DNA from: Sphingomonadaceae bacterium
GTDB lineage: Bacteria > Pseudomonadota > Alphaproteobacteria > Sphingomonadales > Sphingomonadaceae
Direction: 5' to 3'
Length of the DNA stretch: 7,155 nt
NCBI GenBank assembly: GCA_014380205.1
Contig: JACMKH010000025.1
Location: 1-7,155 of the forward strand
The notes beneath the pieces are model-generated. The model was not told the DNA's origin. It worked only from the letters and a program-made list of their open reading frames with translations, and did no database searches. Positions 1-6,173 of the stretch are shown piece after piece. The translations under genes were made by a program, and so were the position numbers. Numbering within the stretch: position 1 is the first letter of the stretch; every line of letters starts with the position of its first letter.

Positions 1-485
1 AGCAGCGCCGTGCGCAACTCGGGATCGAGCACGAGCCGCTCGCCCTCGGCGCGCACCACGATCTCGCCGGGCTCGGCCCCGACATCGAGCCGCCCGCCGC
101 GCACCAGCGCGTCGCCCGCGATCAGCGCGAGGTTGAGCAGTATCTTGATCGCCGCCTTGGGCATCGACGCCTGCTCGACCATCCAGCCCAATTTGATCCG
201 CTCCTGCGCGCCGAACAGCCCCTCGATCGCGGTCCGCGCCTCGCGCGAGTCGATCTCGTCGTCGAACCCCCCCGCCGCGCCGAACGCGAGCCGGAAGAAT
301 TTGAGCTTGTTCGCCGCGACTTTCGCGCTCTCGCCGAGCAGCTCGAGGCACCGCGCGCGCATCTCAGGATCGTGCTCGTCGGCGAGCAGCTCGACGCCAT
401 TGTTGAGCGCCCCCACCGGGCTGAGCAGATCATGGCACAGGCGCGACGCCAAAAGGCTCGCGAACTCAACGCTTCTGTCGTCCAT
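1..485 (-). CDS. chpT: Histidine phosphotransferase ChpT (3' end cut by window edge)
   Basis: In Alphaproteobacteria ChpT is the cytoplasmic phosphotransferase that passes phosphate from the hybrid kinase CckA to CtrA and CpdR, controlling cell cycle, motility or development. The reading frame opens with ATG at 485-483 (MDDRSVEFASLLASRLCHDL) and stays open to base 1, giving about 161 residues; full-length family members have roughly 200-220, so the last 40 or so are missing. The key motif is SRLCHDLLSPVGALNNG near residues 14-30, with His18 as the expected phospho-accepting histidine on the first helix of the dimerisation bundle. The rest of that bundle follows, then the start of the degenerate ATPase-like domain (KILLNLALIAGDAL, about residues 115-128). 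It lies 97 bases downstream of the M67 gene on the same strand and may share its transcript. Identity is by motif recognition. Confidence 0.88.
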   Translation of the reverse strand, partial: MDDRSVEFASLLASRLCHDLLSPVGALNNGVELLADEHDPEMRARCLELLGESAKVAANKLKFFRLAFGAAGGFDDEIDSREARTAIEGLFGAQERIKLGWMVEQASMPKAAIKILLNLALIAGDALVRGGRLDVGAEPGEIVVRAEGERLVLDPELRTAL

Positions 486-581
486 GAACTGCCGGTCCCA
501 TCCGATTGGCTTGCCCCGGCGCTCTATTGGCGGTGGCGGGACGCGGTTGCAAGGATGGGGGCAGACCACCGTCGCAACTCC

Positions 582-980
582 TCATTCGATCAGCGCATGG
601 ACCGTCTCGAACCGCCCCGGCTCGGCAACAAGCCAAAGCCTCTCCTCACCATTTCCCAAAATCAGCCAAAGCCGTCCCACATCCCGCGCCATCATGACGT
701 CACGCTCGGACGGTTCGGCACCCCCACTCGGATGCGAATGATAGTGTCCCAGCAGCTTCGGCCCGCCCGCGCGCTCGGCGCGGATCGCGGCGAAGAGCGC
801 GGCGGGATCGATTTCAAAGCTGTCGGCGGGGCTTGGCGAGACGTTCGCGGCGCGCCGCGCCCCGCTGATCTGCCCCGGCACTCCGAGCAGCAAGCCGCAG
901 ACCTCCCAGTCGGGCTCCTCGGCCGCATGCGCACGGATCGCATCGAGCAGCGCGCTTGAAATCCGCACCTTCACGCCCAT
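582..980 (-). CDS. JAMM/MPN-domain metallopeptidase, M67 family
   Basis: This is a 132-residue single-domain protein of the Mov34/MPN/PAD-1 (JAB1) zinc isopeptidase family. The complete JAMM signature is present: the supporting glutamate in EVCGLLLG (Glu26), then HSHPSGGAEPSERD, supplying zinc ligands His81, His83 and Asp94 with Ser91. It is therefore predicted to be catalytically active. Eukaryotic relatives cleave ubiquitin-like linkages, and some bacterial ones trim sulfur-carrier or ubiquitin-like proteins. No such partner is visible here, so the substrate is unknown. I start it at ATG 980-978 (MGVKVRISSALL); the frame could extend to 1019, but that would overlap the divergent rluD start and adds an untypical segment. 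No signal peptide or membrane segment is seen, so a cytoplasmic location is expected. chpT follows downstream on the same strand. Confidence 0.85.
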   Translation of the reverse strand: MGVKVRISSALLDAIRAHAAEEPDWEVCGLLLGVPGQISGARRAANVSPSPADSFEIDPAALFAAIRAERAGGPKLLGHYHSHPSGGAEPSERDVMMARDVGRLWLILGNGEERLWLVAEPGRFETVHALIE

Positions 981-983
981 ATC
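956..983 (+). promoter_or_regulatory. Candidate rluD promoter inside the M67 gene
   Basis: A TTGAAA box at 956-961 is separated by 16 bases from CATATC at 978-983, the same -10 hexamer proposed for ffs in this window. Transcription would start near 990, only about 15 bases before the preferred rluD start at 1005. The -10 box overlaps the start codon of the divergent M67 gene (978-980). Motif inspection only. Confidence 0.35.
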
Positions 984-1004
984 CGCTATTCGATGGACGG
1001 GGGG

Positions 1005-1949
1005 ATGTCGATACTGCACGCCGAAATCTCCGCCGACGCGAATGGCTGGCGGCTCGATCGCGCGCTCGCCGACGCTTTACCTGATCTCTCAAGAGAGCGT
1101 CTGAAGGTACTGATTTCATTAGGTAATGTCTACGACGCGAGCGGCAACGTCGTGCGCGACGCAAGGACCAAGGCCGAAACCGGCGCGCGCTTCGCGATCG
1201 CCCTGCCCGCCCCCGAGCCGGCAACGGCCGAGGCGCAGGACATCGCGCTCGACGTGGTGTTCGAGGACGACCATCTGATCGTCATCGACAAGCCGGCGGG
1301 GCTGGTCGTCCATCCCGCCGCGGGCAATCTGGACGGGACGCTGGTCAATGCGCTGCTCCACCATTGCCGGGGCAATCTCTCGGGAATCGGCGGAGTCGCG
1401 CGGCCCGGCATCGTTCACCGCATCGACAAGGGCACCTCGGGGCTGATCGTCGCTGCCAAGACCGACAAGGCGCACGAGGGGCTCGCGAAGCAATTCGCCG
1501 CGCACAGCATCGAGCGCGCCTATTGCGCGATCGTGGCGGGCCTGCCCGTGGCGATCGAGGGGACGGTGCGCTCCAATCTCGCACGATCCTCACAAAACCG
1601 CCAGAAAATGGCGGTCGTCGAGTCGCCGCGCGGCAAGCATGCGGTGACGCATTACCGCGTGCTCGAGCCGCTCCGCGAGGCCGCGCTGGTCGAATGCCGG
1701 CTCGAAACCGGCCGCACCCACCAAGTGCGCGTCCACATGGCGCATCTCGGCCATCCGCTGCTCGGCGACCCGTTCTACGGGCGGACGCGCCCCGCGCACC
1801 GGGCGATCCTCGGCGAACTCGGTTTCGAGCGCCAGGCGCTCCACGCGGCGCGGCTCGGCTTCGTTCACCCGGTCAAAAGCCACGCTTTGACCTTCAGTAG
1901 CAAAATGCCACTGGACATGCAGGAACTGTTCAGGGCATTGATCGTATAG
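1005..1949 (+). CDS. rluD: 23S rRNA pseudouridine synthase, RluD/RluA family
   Basis: Pseudouridine synthase of the RluA family. The RluD subgroup modifies uridines 1911, 1915 and 1917 (E. coli numbering) in helix 69 of 23S rRNA during 50S assembly. An N-terminal S4 RNA-binding domain covers about residues 14-75 (GWRLDRAL through the RERLKVLI helix). The catalytic motif HRIDKGTSGL follows, with Asp141 as catalytic aspartate, preceded by the family motif IDKPAGLVVHPAAGN. LETGRTHQVRVHM is at about 233-245 and a MQELF ending is near the C-terminus. At 314 residues it has normal family length. An in-frame ATG at 993 is possible, but the 1005 start aligns better with relatives as I recall them and is preceded by a G-rich stretch (GGACGGGGGG). 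Exact target sites are inferred from the family. Codons at about 1071-1135 and near the 3' end are unusually AT-rich. Confidence 0.9.
   Translation: MSILHAEISADANGWRLDRALADALPDLSRERLKVLISLGNVYDASGNVVRDARTKAETGARFAIALPAPEPATAEAQDIALDVVFEDDHLIVIDKPAGLVVHPAAGNLDGTLVNALLHHCRGNLSGIGGVARPGIVHRIDKGTSGLIVAAKTDKAHEGLAKQFAAHSIERAYCAIVAGLPVAIEGTVRSNLARSSQNRQKMAVVESPRGKHAVTHYRVLEPLREAALVECRLETGRTHQVRVHMAHLGHPLLGDPFYGRTRPAHRAILGELGFERQALHAARLGFVHPVKSHALTFSSKMPLDMQELFRALIV
1104..1132 (-). promoter_or_regulatory. Candidate promoter for the M67-chpT transcript, inside rluD
   Basis: On the minus strand TAGACA (1132-1127) matches five of six bases of the TTGACA -35 consensus. It lies 17 bases from TACCTT (1109-1104), a weak -10 box. 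It sits in a conspicuously AT-rich stretch of rluD and points towards the M67 gene about 120 bases away. Only 24 bases separate the two start codons, so a promoter inside rluD is expected. Confidence 0.3.
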
Positions 1950-1966
1950 ATTTCGTCAGGTTTCAT
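1938..1966 (+). promoter_or_regulatory. Candidate rpoH promoter at the rluD 3' end
   Basis: TTGATC (1938-1943), a 17-base spacer and TTTCAT (1961-1966) match the vegetative consensus at four of six positions in each box. Initiation would fall near 1973, just upstream of the leader hairpin at 1981-1995. An alternative reading is an EcfG-type general-stress promoter, GGAAC (1922-1926) followed after 16 bases by CGTAT (1943-1947). The two are not distinguishable by eye. Confidence 0.3.
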
Positions 1967-1980
1967 GGGGCATCAGGGTC

Positions 1981-1995
1981 CGCCGGAAACCGGCG
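1981..1995 (+). promoter_or_regulatory. Hairpin in the rpoH 5' leader
   Basis: CGCCGG (1981-1986), loop AAA (1987-1989) and CCGGCG (1990-1995) form a perfect six-pair GC stem in the short rluD-rpoH gap. It ends four bases before the likely ribosome-binding sequence AGGGAG (1999-2004), which is about 11 bases from the ATG at 2016. Being all G/C, it is too stable to be an obvious thermometer, and it does not pair with the ribosome site. It has no T-run, so it is not a standard terminator. Confidence 0.4.
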
Positions 1996-2015
1996 CTCAG
2001 GGAGAAAATCACTAA

Positions 2016-2912
2016 ATGGCGAACGCCGTCGCAACGATCCCGGCACTCGGGGGTGAACAGAGCCTCAACCGCTATCTGTCGGAGATCAAGAAGTTTCCCA
2101 TCCTCGCGCCCGAGCAGGAATATATGCTCGCCAAGCGCTATGAGGAGCATGGCGATCTCGAGGCTGCCTCGCAGCTCGTGACCTCGCACCTCAGGCTCGT
2201 CGCGAAGATCGCGATGGGCTACCGCGGCTATGGCCTGCCCGTCTCCGAGCTGATCTCGGAGGGCAACATCGGCCTGATGCAGGGCGTCAAGAAGTTCGAG
2301 GCCGATCGCGGCTTTCGCCTCGCGACCTATGCGATGTGGTGGATCCGCGCCTCCATCCAGGAGTATATCCTGCGCTCGTGGAGCCTCGTCAAAATGGGCA
2401 CCACCGCCGCGCAGAAGAAATTATTCTTCAATCTGAGGAAGATGAAGAGCAAGCTCGACGCGTTCGAGGACGGCGACCTCAAGCCCGAGGACGTCGAGAC
2501 GATCGCGACCAAGCTCGGCGTTACCCACGACGAGGTCGTCTCGATGAACCGCCGCATGGCCATGGGCGGGGACACCTCGCTCAACGTCTCGATGCGCGAA
2601 GACGGCGAGGGTCAGTGGCAGGACTGGCTCGTCGACAGCGAGCCGCTCCAGGACCAGACCGTCGCAGAGGCGCAGGAGGCCGACGTCCGCCACGCGATGC
2701 TGATGGAGGCGATGGAGGATCTCAACGAGCGCGAGCGCCACATCCTCACCGAGCGCAAGCTTTCGGACGACCCGCAGACGCTCGAGGAGCTGAGCCAGGT
2801 CTATGGCGTGTCGCGCGAGCGCGTCCGCCAGATCGAGGTCCGCGCCTTCGAGAAGCTCCAAAAGGCGATGATGCGCCTCGCGGGTGACCGGCGGCTTCTG
2901 CCCGCTACCTAG
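2016..2912 (+). CDS. rpoH: RNA polymerase heat-shock sigma factor RpoH (sigma-32)
   Basis: Alternative sigma factor that directs RNA polymerase to heat-shock promoters for chaperones and proteases. At 298 residues it has standard length. Sigma-70 region 2 spans about residues 50-120 (SHLRLVAKIAMGYRGYG, then FRLATYAMWWIRASIQEYI). It is followed by the RpoH box QKKLFFNLR at 133-141, which is diagnostic of sigma-32 and separates it from RpoD. Region 4, with its helix-turn-helix, occupies about 235-285 (LNERERHILTERKL, then LEELSQVYGVSRERVRQIE). The ATG at 2016 has AGGGAG upstream at 1999-2004. The gene follows rluD by 66 bases and could be co-transcribed, but it probably has its own promoter inside the rluD 3' end. 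In other bacteria sigma-32 is controlled through DnaK binding and FtsH proteolysis. Alphaproteobacteria often carry two RpoH paralogues; I cannot tell which this is. Confidence 0.95.
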   Translation: MANAVATIPALGGEQSLNRYLSEIKKFPILAPEQEYMLAKRYEEHGDLEAASQLVTSHLRLVAKIAMGYRGYGLPVSELISEGNIGLMQGVKKFEADRGFRLATYAMWWIRASIQEYILRSWSLVKMGTTAAQKKLFFNLRKMKSKLDAFEDGDLKPEDVETIATKLGVTHDEVVSMNRRMAMGGDTSLNVSMREDGEGQWQDWLVDSEPLQDQTVAEAQEADVRHAMLMEAMEDLNERERHILTERKLSDDPQTLEELSQVYGVSRERVRQIEVRAFEKLQKAMMRLAGDRRLLPAT

Positions 2913-2914
2913 GC

Positions 2915-2934
2915 TTGTTACGATCCCGTAACAA
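2915..2934. repeat. Perfect inverted repeat immediately after rpoH
   Basis: TTGTTACG (2915-2922), spacer ATCC (2923-2926) and CGTAACAA (2927-2934) form an uninterrupted eight-pair dyad beginning two bases after the rpoH stop codon. Neither strand shows a T-run after the stem, so it is not a classical intrinsic terminator. It could act as a weak terminator or mRNA 3' stabiliser for rpoH, or as an operator upstream of mtgA. It is distinctly AT-rich for this genome. Confidence 0.55.
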
Positions 2935-3030
2935 CATAGGCGCGAGCGACGTTCTAGGGCTGAACTTTGAGTGTACTTTGGAGGCCGCCCACCGCTAGGC
3001 AGGCGGCGCGGCCCCCGCTATTCTCGCCGA

Positions 3031-3762
3031 GTGACGCCCTTCGAAGAAGCCGCGAGCCGCCCCGCCAACGCCCCGCGCCGGCGCTCGCTTCCCGTCCGCG
3101 TCGCCGTGCTGGGCTTCAAGACCGTGCTGTGGTTCGTGCTGATCTCGGTCGCCTGGGTGCTCGTCTATGGCGTGATCCCGCCACCCACCACCGCGACCAT
3201 GCTGCTCGATTCCAACGGCGCAACGCGCGACTGGATGGGGATCGGCACGATGGACCGATCGATCTCGATCGCCGCGATCGCCTCCGAGGACGGCAACTTC
3301 TGCTCGCATAGCGGCTTCGATTACGAGGCGATCCGCCAAGCCTGGGAAGAGCGCCAGGCGGGGCGGCGTCAGCGCGGCGGATCGACGATCAGCCAGCAGA
3401 CCGCCAAGAACGTCTTCCTCTGGCAGGGCGGCGGCTGGGTGCGAAAAGGGCTCGAAGCCTGGTTCACCTTCCTGATCGAGCTCACCTGGCCCAAGGCGCG
3501 GATCATGGAGGTCTATCTCAACGTCGCCGAGACGGGGATCGGCACCTATGGCGTCAACGCGGGCGCGATGCGCTATTTCGATCATGACGCGTCGCAGTTG
3601 AGCGACACCGAGGCCGCCCGCCTAGCCGCGATCCTGCCCGATCCCAAGGATCGCCCCGCACGCAATCCCTCGGGCTGGACCGCGCGCTACGGGAGCAGCA
3701 TCGCCCGCCGGATGAACATCATCCGGGGCAGCGGGATGGATGACTGCCTGGGCGGCGGCTGA
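3031..3762 (+). CDS. mtgA: Monofunctional biosynthetic peptidoglycan transglycosylase MtgA
   Basis: Inner-membrane GT51 glycosyltransferase that polymerises lipid II into glycan strands and lacks a transpeptidase domain. From GTG at 3031 the protein has 243 residues, typical for MtgA. A basic N-terminus (RRR at 16-18) precedes one membrane anchor at about 23-49. GT51 motifs come in order: EDGNFCSHSGFD (86-97, catalytic Glu86), RGGSTISQQTAKNVFLW (115-131), RKGLEAWFTFLIE (138-150) and IMEVYLN (158-164). The frame also permits a GTG start at 2971, but those extra 20 residues look like translated leader and neither start has a clear ribosome-binding site, so I prefer 3031 on length. It is preceded by 118 bases holding the dyad at 2915-2934, and its stop lies one base from the stop of the convergent small gene. 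No terminator is visible at that junction. Confidence 0.92.
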   Translation: MTPFEEAASRPANAPRRRSLPVRVAVLGFKTVLWFVLISVAWVLVYGVIPPPTTATMLLDSNGATRDWMGIGTMDRSISIAAIASEDGNFCSHSGFDYEAIRQAWEERQAGRRQRGGSTISQQTAKNVFLWQGGGWVRKGLEAWFTFLIELTWPKARIMEVYLNVAETGIGTYGVNAGAMRYFDHDASQLSDTEAARLAAILPDPKDRPARNPSGWTARYGSSIARRMNIIRGSGMDDCLGGG

Positions 3763-3763
3763 G

Positions 3764-4066
3764 CTACTCGCCCTCGCCCGTCGCGTCGTCGGCGACCTGC
3801 TCGACCGCGTCGCCCGCCTGCTGCGCCGCGTCGCCGACGTCCTGCGCGGCCTCGCTAACCGCCTCGGTCTCGACCGCGTCGCGCGCGTCCGAACGCAAGA
3901 AGAAATAGCCGCCGATCAGGATCGCGGCGAGCAGCACGAGCGCGATCAATATGCCGCCCCCACCGCCGCGCCGCTCGACGACCGTGGTGGTATTGGGCTC
4001 GCTTCGTTCGACGATGCGTTCGCTGGTCACGCCGTCGTCGCGCTCGGTGATGCGTTCTTCGGACAC
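3764..4066 (-). CDS. Small single-pass membrane protein, acidic Ala-rich tail (hypothetical)
   Basis: I do not recognise a characterised family. The 100-residue product has a charged N-terminal segment (about 1-33, many Glu/Arg), a poly-glycine run at 34-38 and one hydrophobic segment at about 39-57. The tail (58-100) is Ala/Asp/Glu/Gln-rich with repeated D-A-V/A-x-x-A spacing, suggesting an amphipathic helix or coiled coil. Two arginines just before the membrane segment fit an N-inside orientation with the acidic tail in the periplasm (inferred). The start is GTG at 4066-4064, supported by a good ribosome-binding sequence GGGAG (4078-4074) at seven-base spacing. It lies downstream of ebfC on the same strand with a 68-base gap and converges on mtgA. 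Codon use matches its neighbours, so it looks like a real gene. Confidence 0.75.
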   Translation of the reverse strand: MSEERITERDDGVTSERIVERSEPNTTTVVERRGGGGGILIALVLLAAILIGGYFFLRSDARDAVETEAVSEAAQDVGDAAQQAGDAVEQVADDATGEGE

Positions 4067-4134
4067 GATAAATCTCCCATGATCGTGCCGCCCTAAACGA
4101 GCGCCGGGAGAGACTGTTCCCGCCCGCGGCCGCG

Positions 4135-4458
4135 TCAGAAGGGGAGCTTGAACCCCGGCGGGAGCGGCAGCCCCGCGCTGATCTTGCCCATCTCCTGCTG
4201 GCTTGCTGCATCGGCCTTGGCGCGCGCGTCGTTGAGCGCGGCGGCGATCAGATCCTCGAGCATCTGCTTTTCGGAAGGGGCGAGCAGCGAATCGTCGATC
4301 TCGACGCCGTTGATCGTGCCTTTCGCCGTCGCGCGGACCTTGACCAGCCCGCCCCCCGCGACGCCCTCGACCTCGATCGTTTCGAGATTGGCCTGCGCCT
4401 TGGCGAGTTCGGCCTGCACGTTCTGCGCGGCTTTCATGATCTCGTCGAAATTGTTCAT
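4135..4458 (-). CDS. ebfC: YbaB/EbfC family nucleoid-associated DNA-binding protein
   Basis: A 107-residue member of the YbaB/EbfC family, small dimeric proteins that bind DNA and associate with the nucleoid; some are linked to recombinational repair or gene regulation. Visible hallmarks are the N-terminal helix MNNFDEIMKAAQNVQAELAK, the core strands EVEGVAGGGLVKVRATAKG, the INGVEIDDSLL segment, a C-terminal helix (EKQMLEDLIAAALNDARAKA) and the flexible Gly/Pro-rich end GLPLPPGFKLPF. The ATG lies within a four-base ATGA overlap with the dnaX stop codon, so translation is probably coupled. dnaX-ybaB is a very widespread gene pair, and recR often follows. Here recR does not follow. Confidence 0.93.
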   Translation of the reverse strand: MNNFDEIMKAAQNVQAELAKAQANLETIEVEGVAGGGLVKVRATAKGTINGVEIDDSLLAPSEKQMLEDLIAAALNDARAKADAASQQEMGKISAGLPLPPGFKLPF

Positions 4459-6128
4459 GCTTCGCTGCTCCGTTTGCCGGCTAGCTCATAGTCGAGCAAT
4501 TCCGCCTCGGGAAAGGCCTCGAGCGCCGCCGCGACGACCGGCGCCGCGAGCACCTTATCGCGCTCGGCGCGCGCCGCCGCCTGCTGCTGCCCGTAAAGGC
4601 TTGGCGCGGCCTCGCCGTCGCTCGTCTCGACGCGCCACGTCTCGCCGGTCAGCCGCTTGAGCGCGGCGGCGACATCGCGGACGAACTCATTGGACTGCGG
4701 CCGGTTGGGCCGGATCACGAGCAGCGGCGGCTCGTAACGGACGAGCCCGACGAAATCGTGGAGCCTGTGCGCGAGGTCGCGCTCGCCGCGGTCGTGGAGC
4801 TGTTGGACGAGCGCGGCGAAGTCGCCGGGCGCAGCCGATGGGGGCGGTGCAGCGCTGCCAGCGGTCGAGGCGGCTGGCGCGACGACCTCGCCCTCCACGA
4901 TCCTACGCGCGAGCTCGCCCGGATCGGGCAGCGAGGAGGCGTGGACGACGCGGAGCAGCGCCATCTCGGCGGCCTCCTGGGGCATCGCCGCGCGCTCGAC
5001 CTCGTCGAGCCCCTTGAGCAGCAGCTGCCACAGCCTGTGCAGCGTCGCATGGCCGAGCCGGCTCGCCCAGTCGGCGAAGGTCTCGCGCTCCTCGGCCGAA
5101 AGCGCGGGGTCGACCGCCCCGCCGACCTTGGCGCGCGTGACGCCGTGCACGGTCTCGAGCAGCCCGCGGATCAGCGAGGCCGGATCGACGCCGAGCTCAT
5201 ATTGATCGCGTGTCGCGTCGAGCACGGGCAGCGGATCGCCCGCGAGCAGCATCCCGAACAGCGCGCGCACCGCGCCGCGATCGGAAAGTCCGAGCATCTC
5301 GCGCACCTGCCCCGCCTCGACCCTGTCCCGCCCATGCGCGATCGCCTGATCGAGGATCGAGAGCCCGTCGCGCGCCGATCCCTCGGCGGCGCGCGCGATC
5401 AGCGCGAGCGCCTCGTCCTCCGCCTCGACCCCCTCGGCCTCGCACACCGCGCGGAAATGCGCGGCGAGCTTGTCGGCGGGGATGCGTCGCAAGTCGAAGC
5501 GCTGGCAGCGCGACAGCACGGTCACGGGCAGCTTGTTGACCTCGGTCGTCGCGAACAGGAATTTGACGTGTGCGGGCGGCTCCTCGAGCGTCTTGAGCAG
5601 GCCGTTGAACGCCTGCTTCGAGAGCATGTGCACCTCGTCGACGATATAGACTTTGTAGCGGGCGGAAACGGCCGAGTAGCGCACCGCCTCGATGATCTCG
5701 CGGACATCATCGATCCCCGTGTGCGAGGCCGCGTCCATCTCGATCACATCGATGTGCCGCCCCTCGGCGATCGCGACGCATGGCTCGCAGACCCCGCACG
5801 GCGCGATCGTCGGCCCGCCCTCGCCGTCGGGCCCGATGCAGTTGAGCGCCTTGGCGATTAGCCGCGCGGTCGATGTCTTGCCGACCCCGCGCACGCCGGT
5901 GAGCAGGAAGGCGTGCGCGATGCGGTCGCGCTTAATCGCGTTGGCGAGCGTCTGGACCATCGCGTCCTGCCCGATCAGCGCATCGAACGACTGCGGCCGA
6001 TATTTGCGCGCGAGAACGCGATAGGGCTGCGCGACATCGGGGGGCGTCGGCTGGGGCGGCTCGTCAAGCCCGAGGCCGGGGCCGGGGCCGTCGTCGCGCG
6101 CGTCGAACATTTCGGGGGAATCGGACAT
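4455..6128 (-). CDS. dnaX: DNA polymerase III subunit gamma/tau
   Basis: Clamp-loader ATPase subunit that loads the beta clamp and links polymerase cores. From ATG at 6128 the protein has 557 residues. AAA+ features come in order: a YRVLARKYRPQSFDALIGQ entry motif (about 36-54), Walker A GVRGVGKTSTAR (78-89), a zinc module with Cys97, Cys111, Cys114 and Cys117, Walker B VYIVDEVH (160-167), sensor 1 around FLFATTEVNKLP and the arginine-finger SRC motif (206-208). Domain III follows (SARDGLSILDQAIAHGRD), then a Pro/Ala linker and a C-terminal domain (LHDRGERDLAHRLHDFVG onward) like the tau region of alphaproteobacterial DnaX. The frame could extend to GTG 6152 or ATG 6134; I favour MSDSPEMF because the extra residues look untypical, but no ribosome site is decisive. 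No A-rich slippery heptamer was seen, so E. coli-style frameshifting to gamma is not evident. Confidence 0.95.
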   Translation of the reverse strand: MSDSPEMFDARDDGPGPGLGLDEPPQPTPPDVAQPYRVLARKYRPQSFDALIGQDAMVQTLANAIKRDRIAHAFLLTGVRGVGKTSTARLIAKALNCIGPDGEGGPTIAPCGVCEPCVAIAEGRHIDVIEMDAASHTGIDDVREIIEAVRYSAVSARYKVYIVDEVHMLSKQAFNGLLKTLEEPPAHVKFLFATTEVNKLPVTVLSRCQRFDLRRIPADKLAAHFRAVCEAEGVEAEDEALALIARAAEGSARDGLSILDQAIAHGRDRVEAGQVREMLGLSDRGAVRALFGMLLAGDPLPVLDATRDQYELGVDPASLIRGLLETVHGVTRAKVGGAVDPALSAEERETFADWASRLGHATLHRLWQLLLKGLDEVERAAMPQEAAEMALLRVVHASSLPDPGELARRIVEGEVVAPAASTAGSAAPPPSAAPGDFAALVQQLHDRGERDLAHRLHDFVGLVRYEPPLLVIRPNRPQSNEFVRDVAAALKRLTGETWRVETSDGEAAPSLYGQQQAAARAERDKVLAAPVVAAALEAFPEAELLDYELAGKRSSEA

Positions 6129-6173
6129 CGCCATCAATCTAGGCGGTGACACCCGACTTGTCGAAGGCTTGGA

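Noticed and set aside
10..741. Plus-strand open frame of 243 residues at the left edge
   Set aside because: It runs across chpT, the gap and part of the M67 gene on the other strand, is Ser/Arg/Pro-rich, and shows no domain.
372..959. Plus-strand open frame of 195 residues opposite M67 and chpT
   Set aside because: It is antisense to two genes with clear catalytic motifs, and its codon pattern mirrors the shadow frame.
1085..1097. CTCTC/GAGAG short inverted repeat in rluD
   Set aside because: A five-base stem with a two-base loop cannot form a stable hairpin and is probably incidental to the AT-rich segment.
2984..3007. GCCGCC/GGCGGC inverted repeat before mtgA
   Set aside because: A six-base stem with a twelve-base loop is expected by chance in sequence this GC-rich.
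2971..3030. N-terminal extension of MtgA from GTG 2971
   Set aside because: The 20 extra residues are Gly/Arg/Pro-rich, lie in a probable leader and make the protein longer than typical MtgA; there is no ribosome site upstream.
2995..3585. Minus-strand open frame of 196 residues opposite mtgA
   Set aside because: GT51 motifs on the plus strand are complete; this frame is low-complexity shadow.
4758..5861. Long plus-strand open frame (367 residues) opposite dnaX
   Set aside because: It is antisense to the unmistakable dnaX AAA+ core. Its Arg/Leu/Asp-rich composition is the usual shadow of a GC-rich gene, and no motif is recognisable.
4455..6128. Programmed frameshift producing a short gamma form of DnaX
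   Set aside because: No A-rich slippery heptamer with a downstream stem was found in the dnaX reading frame.
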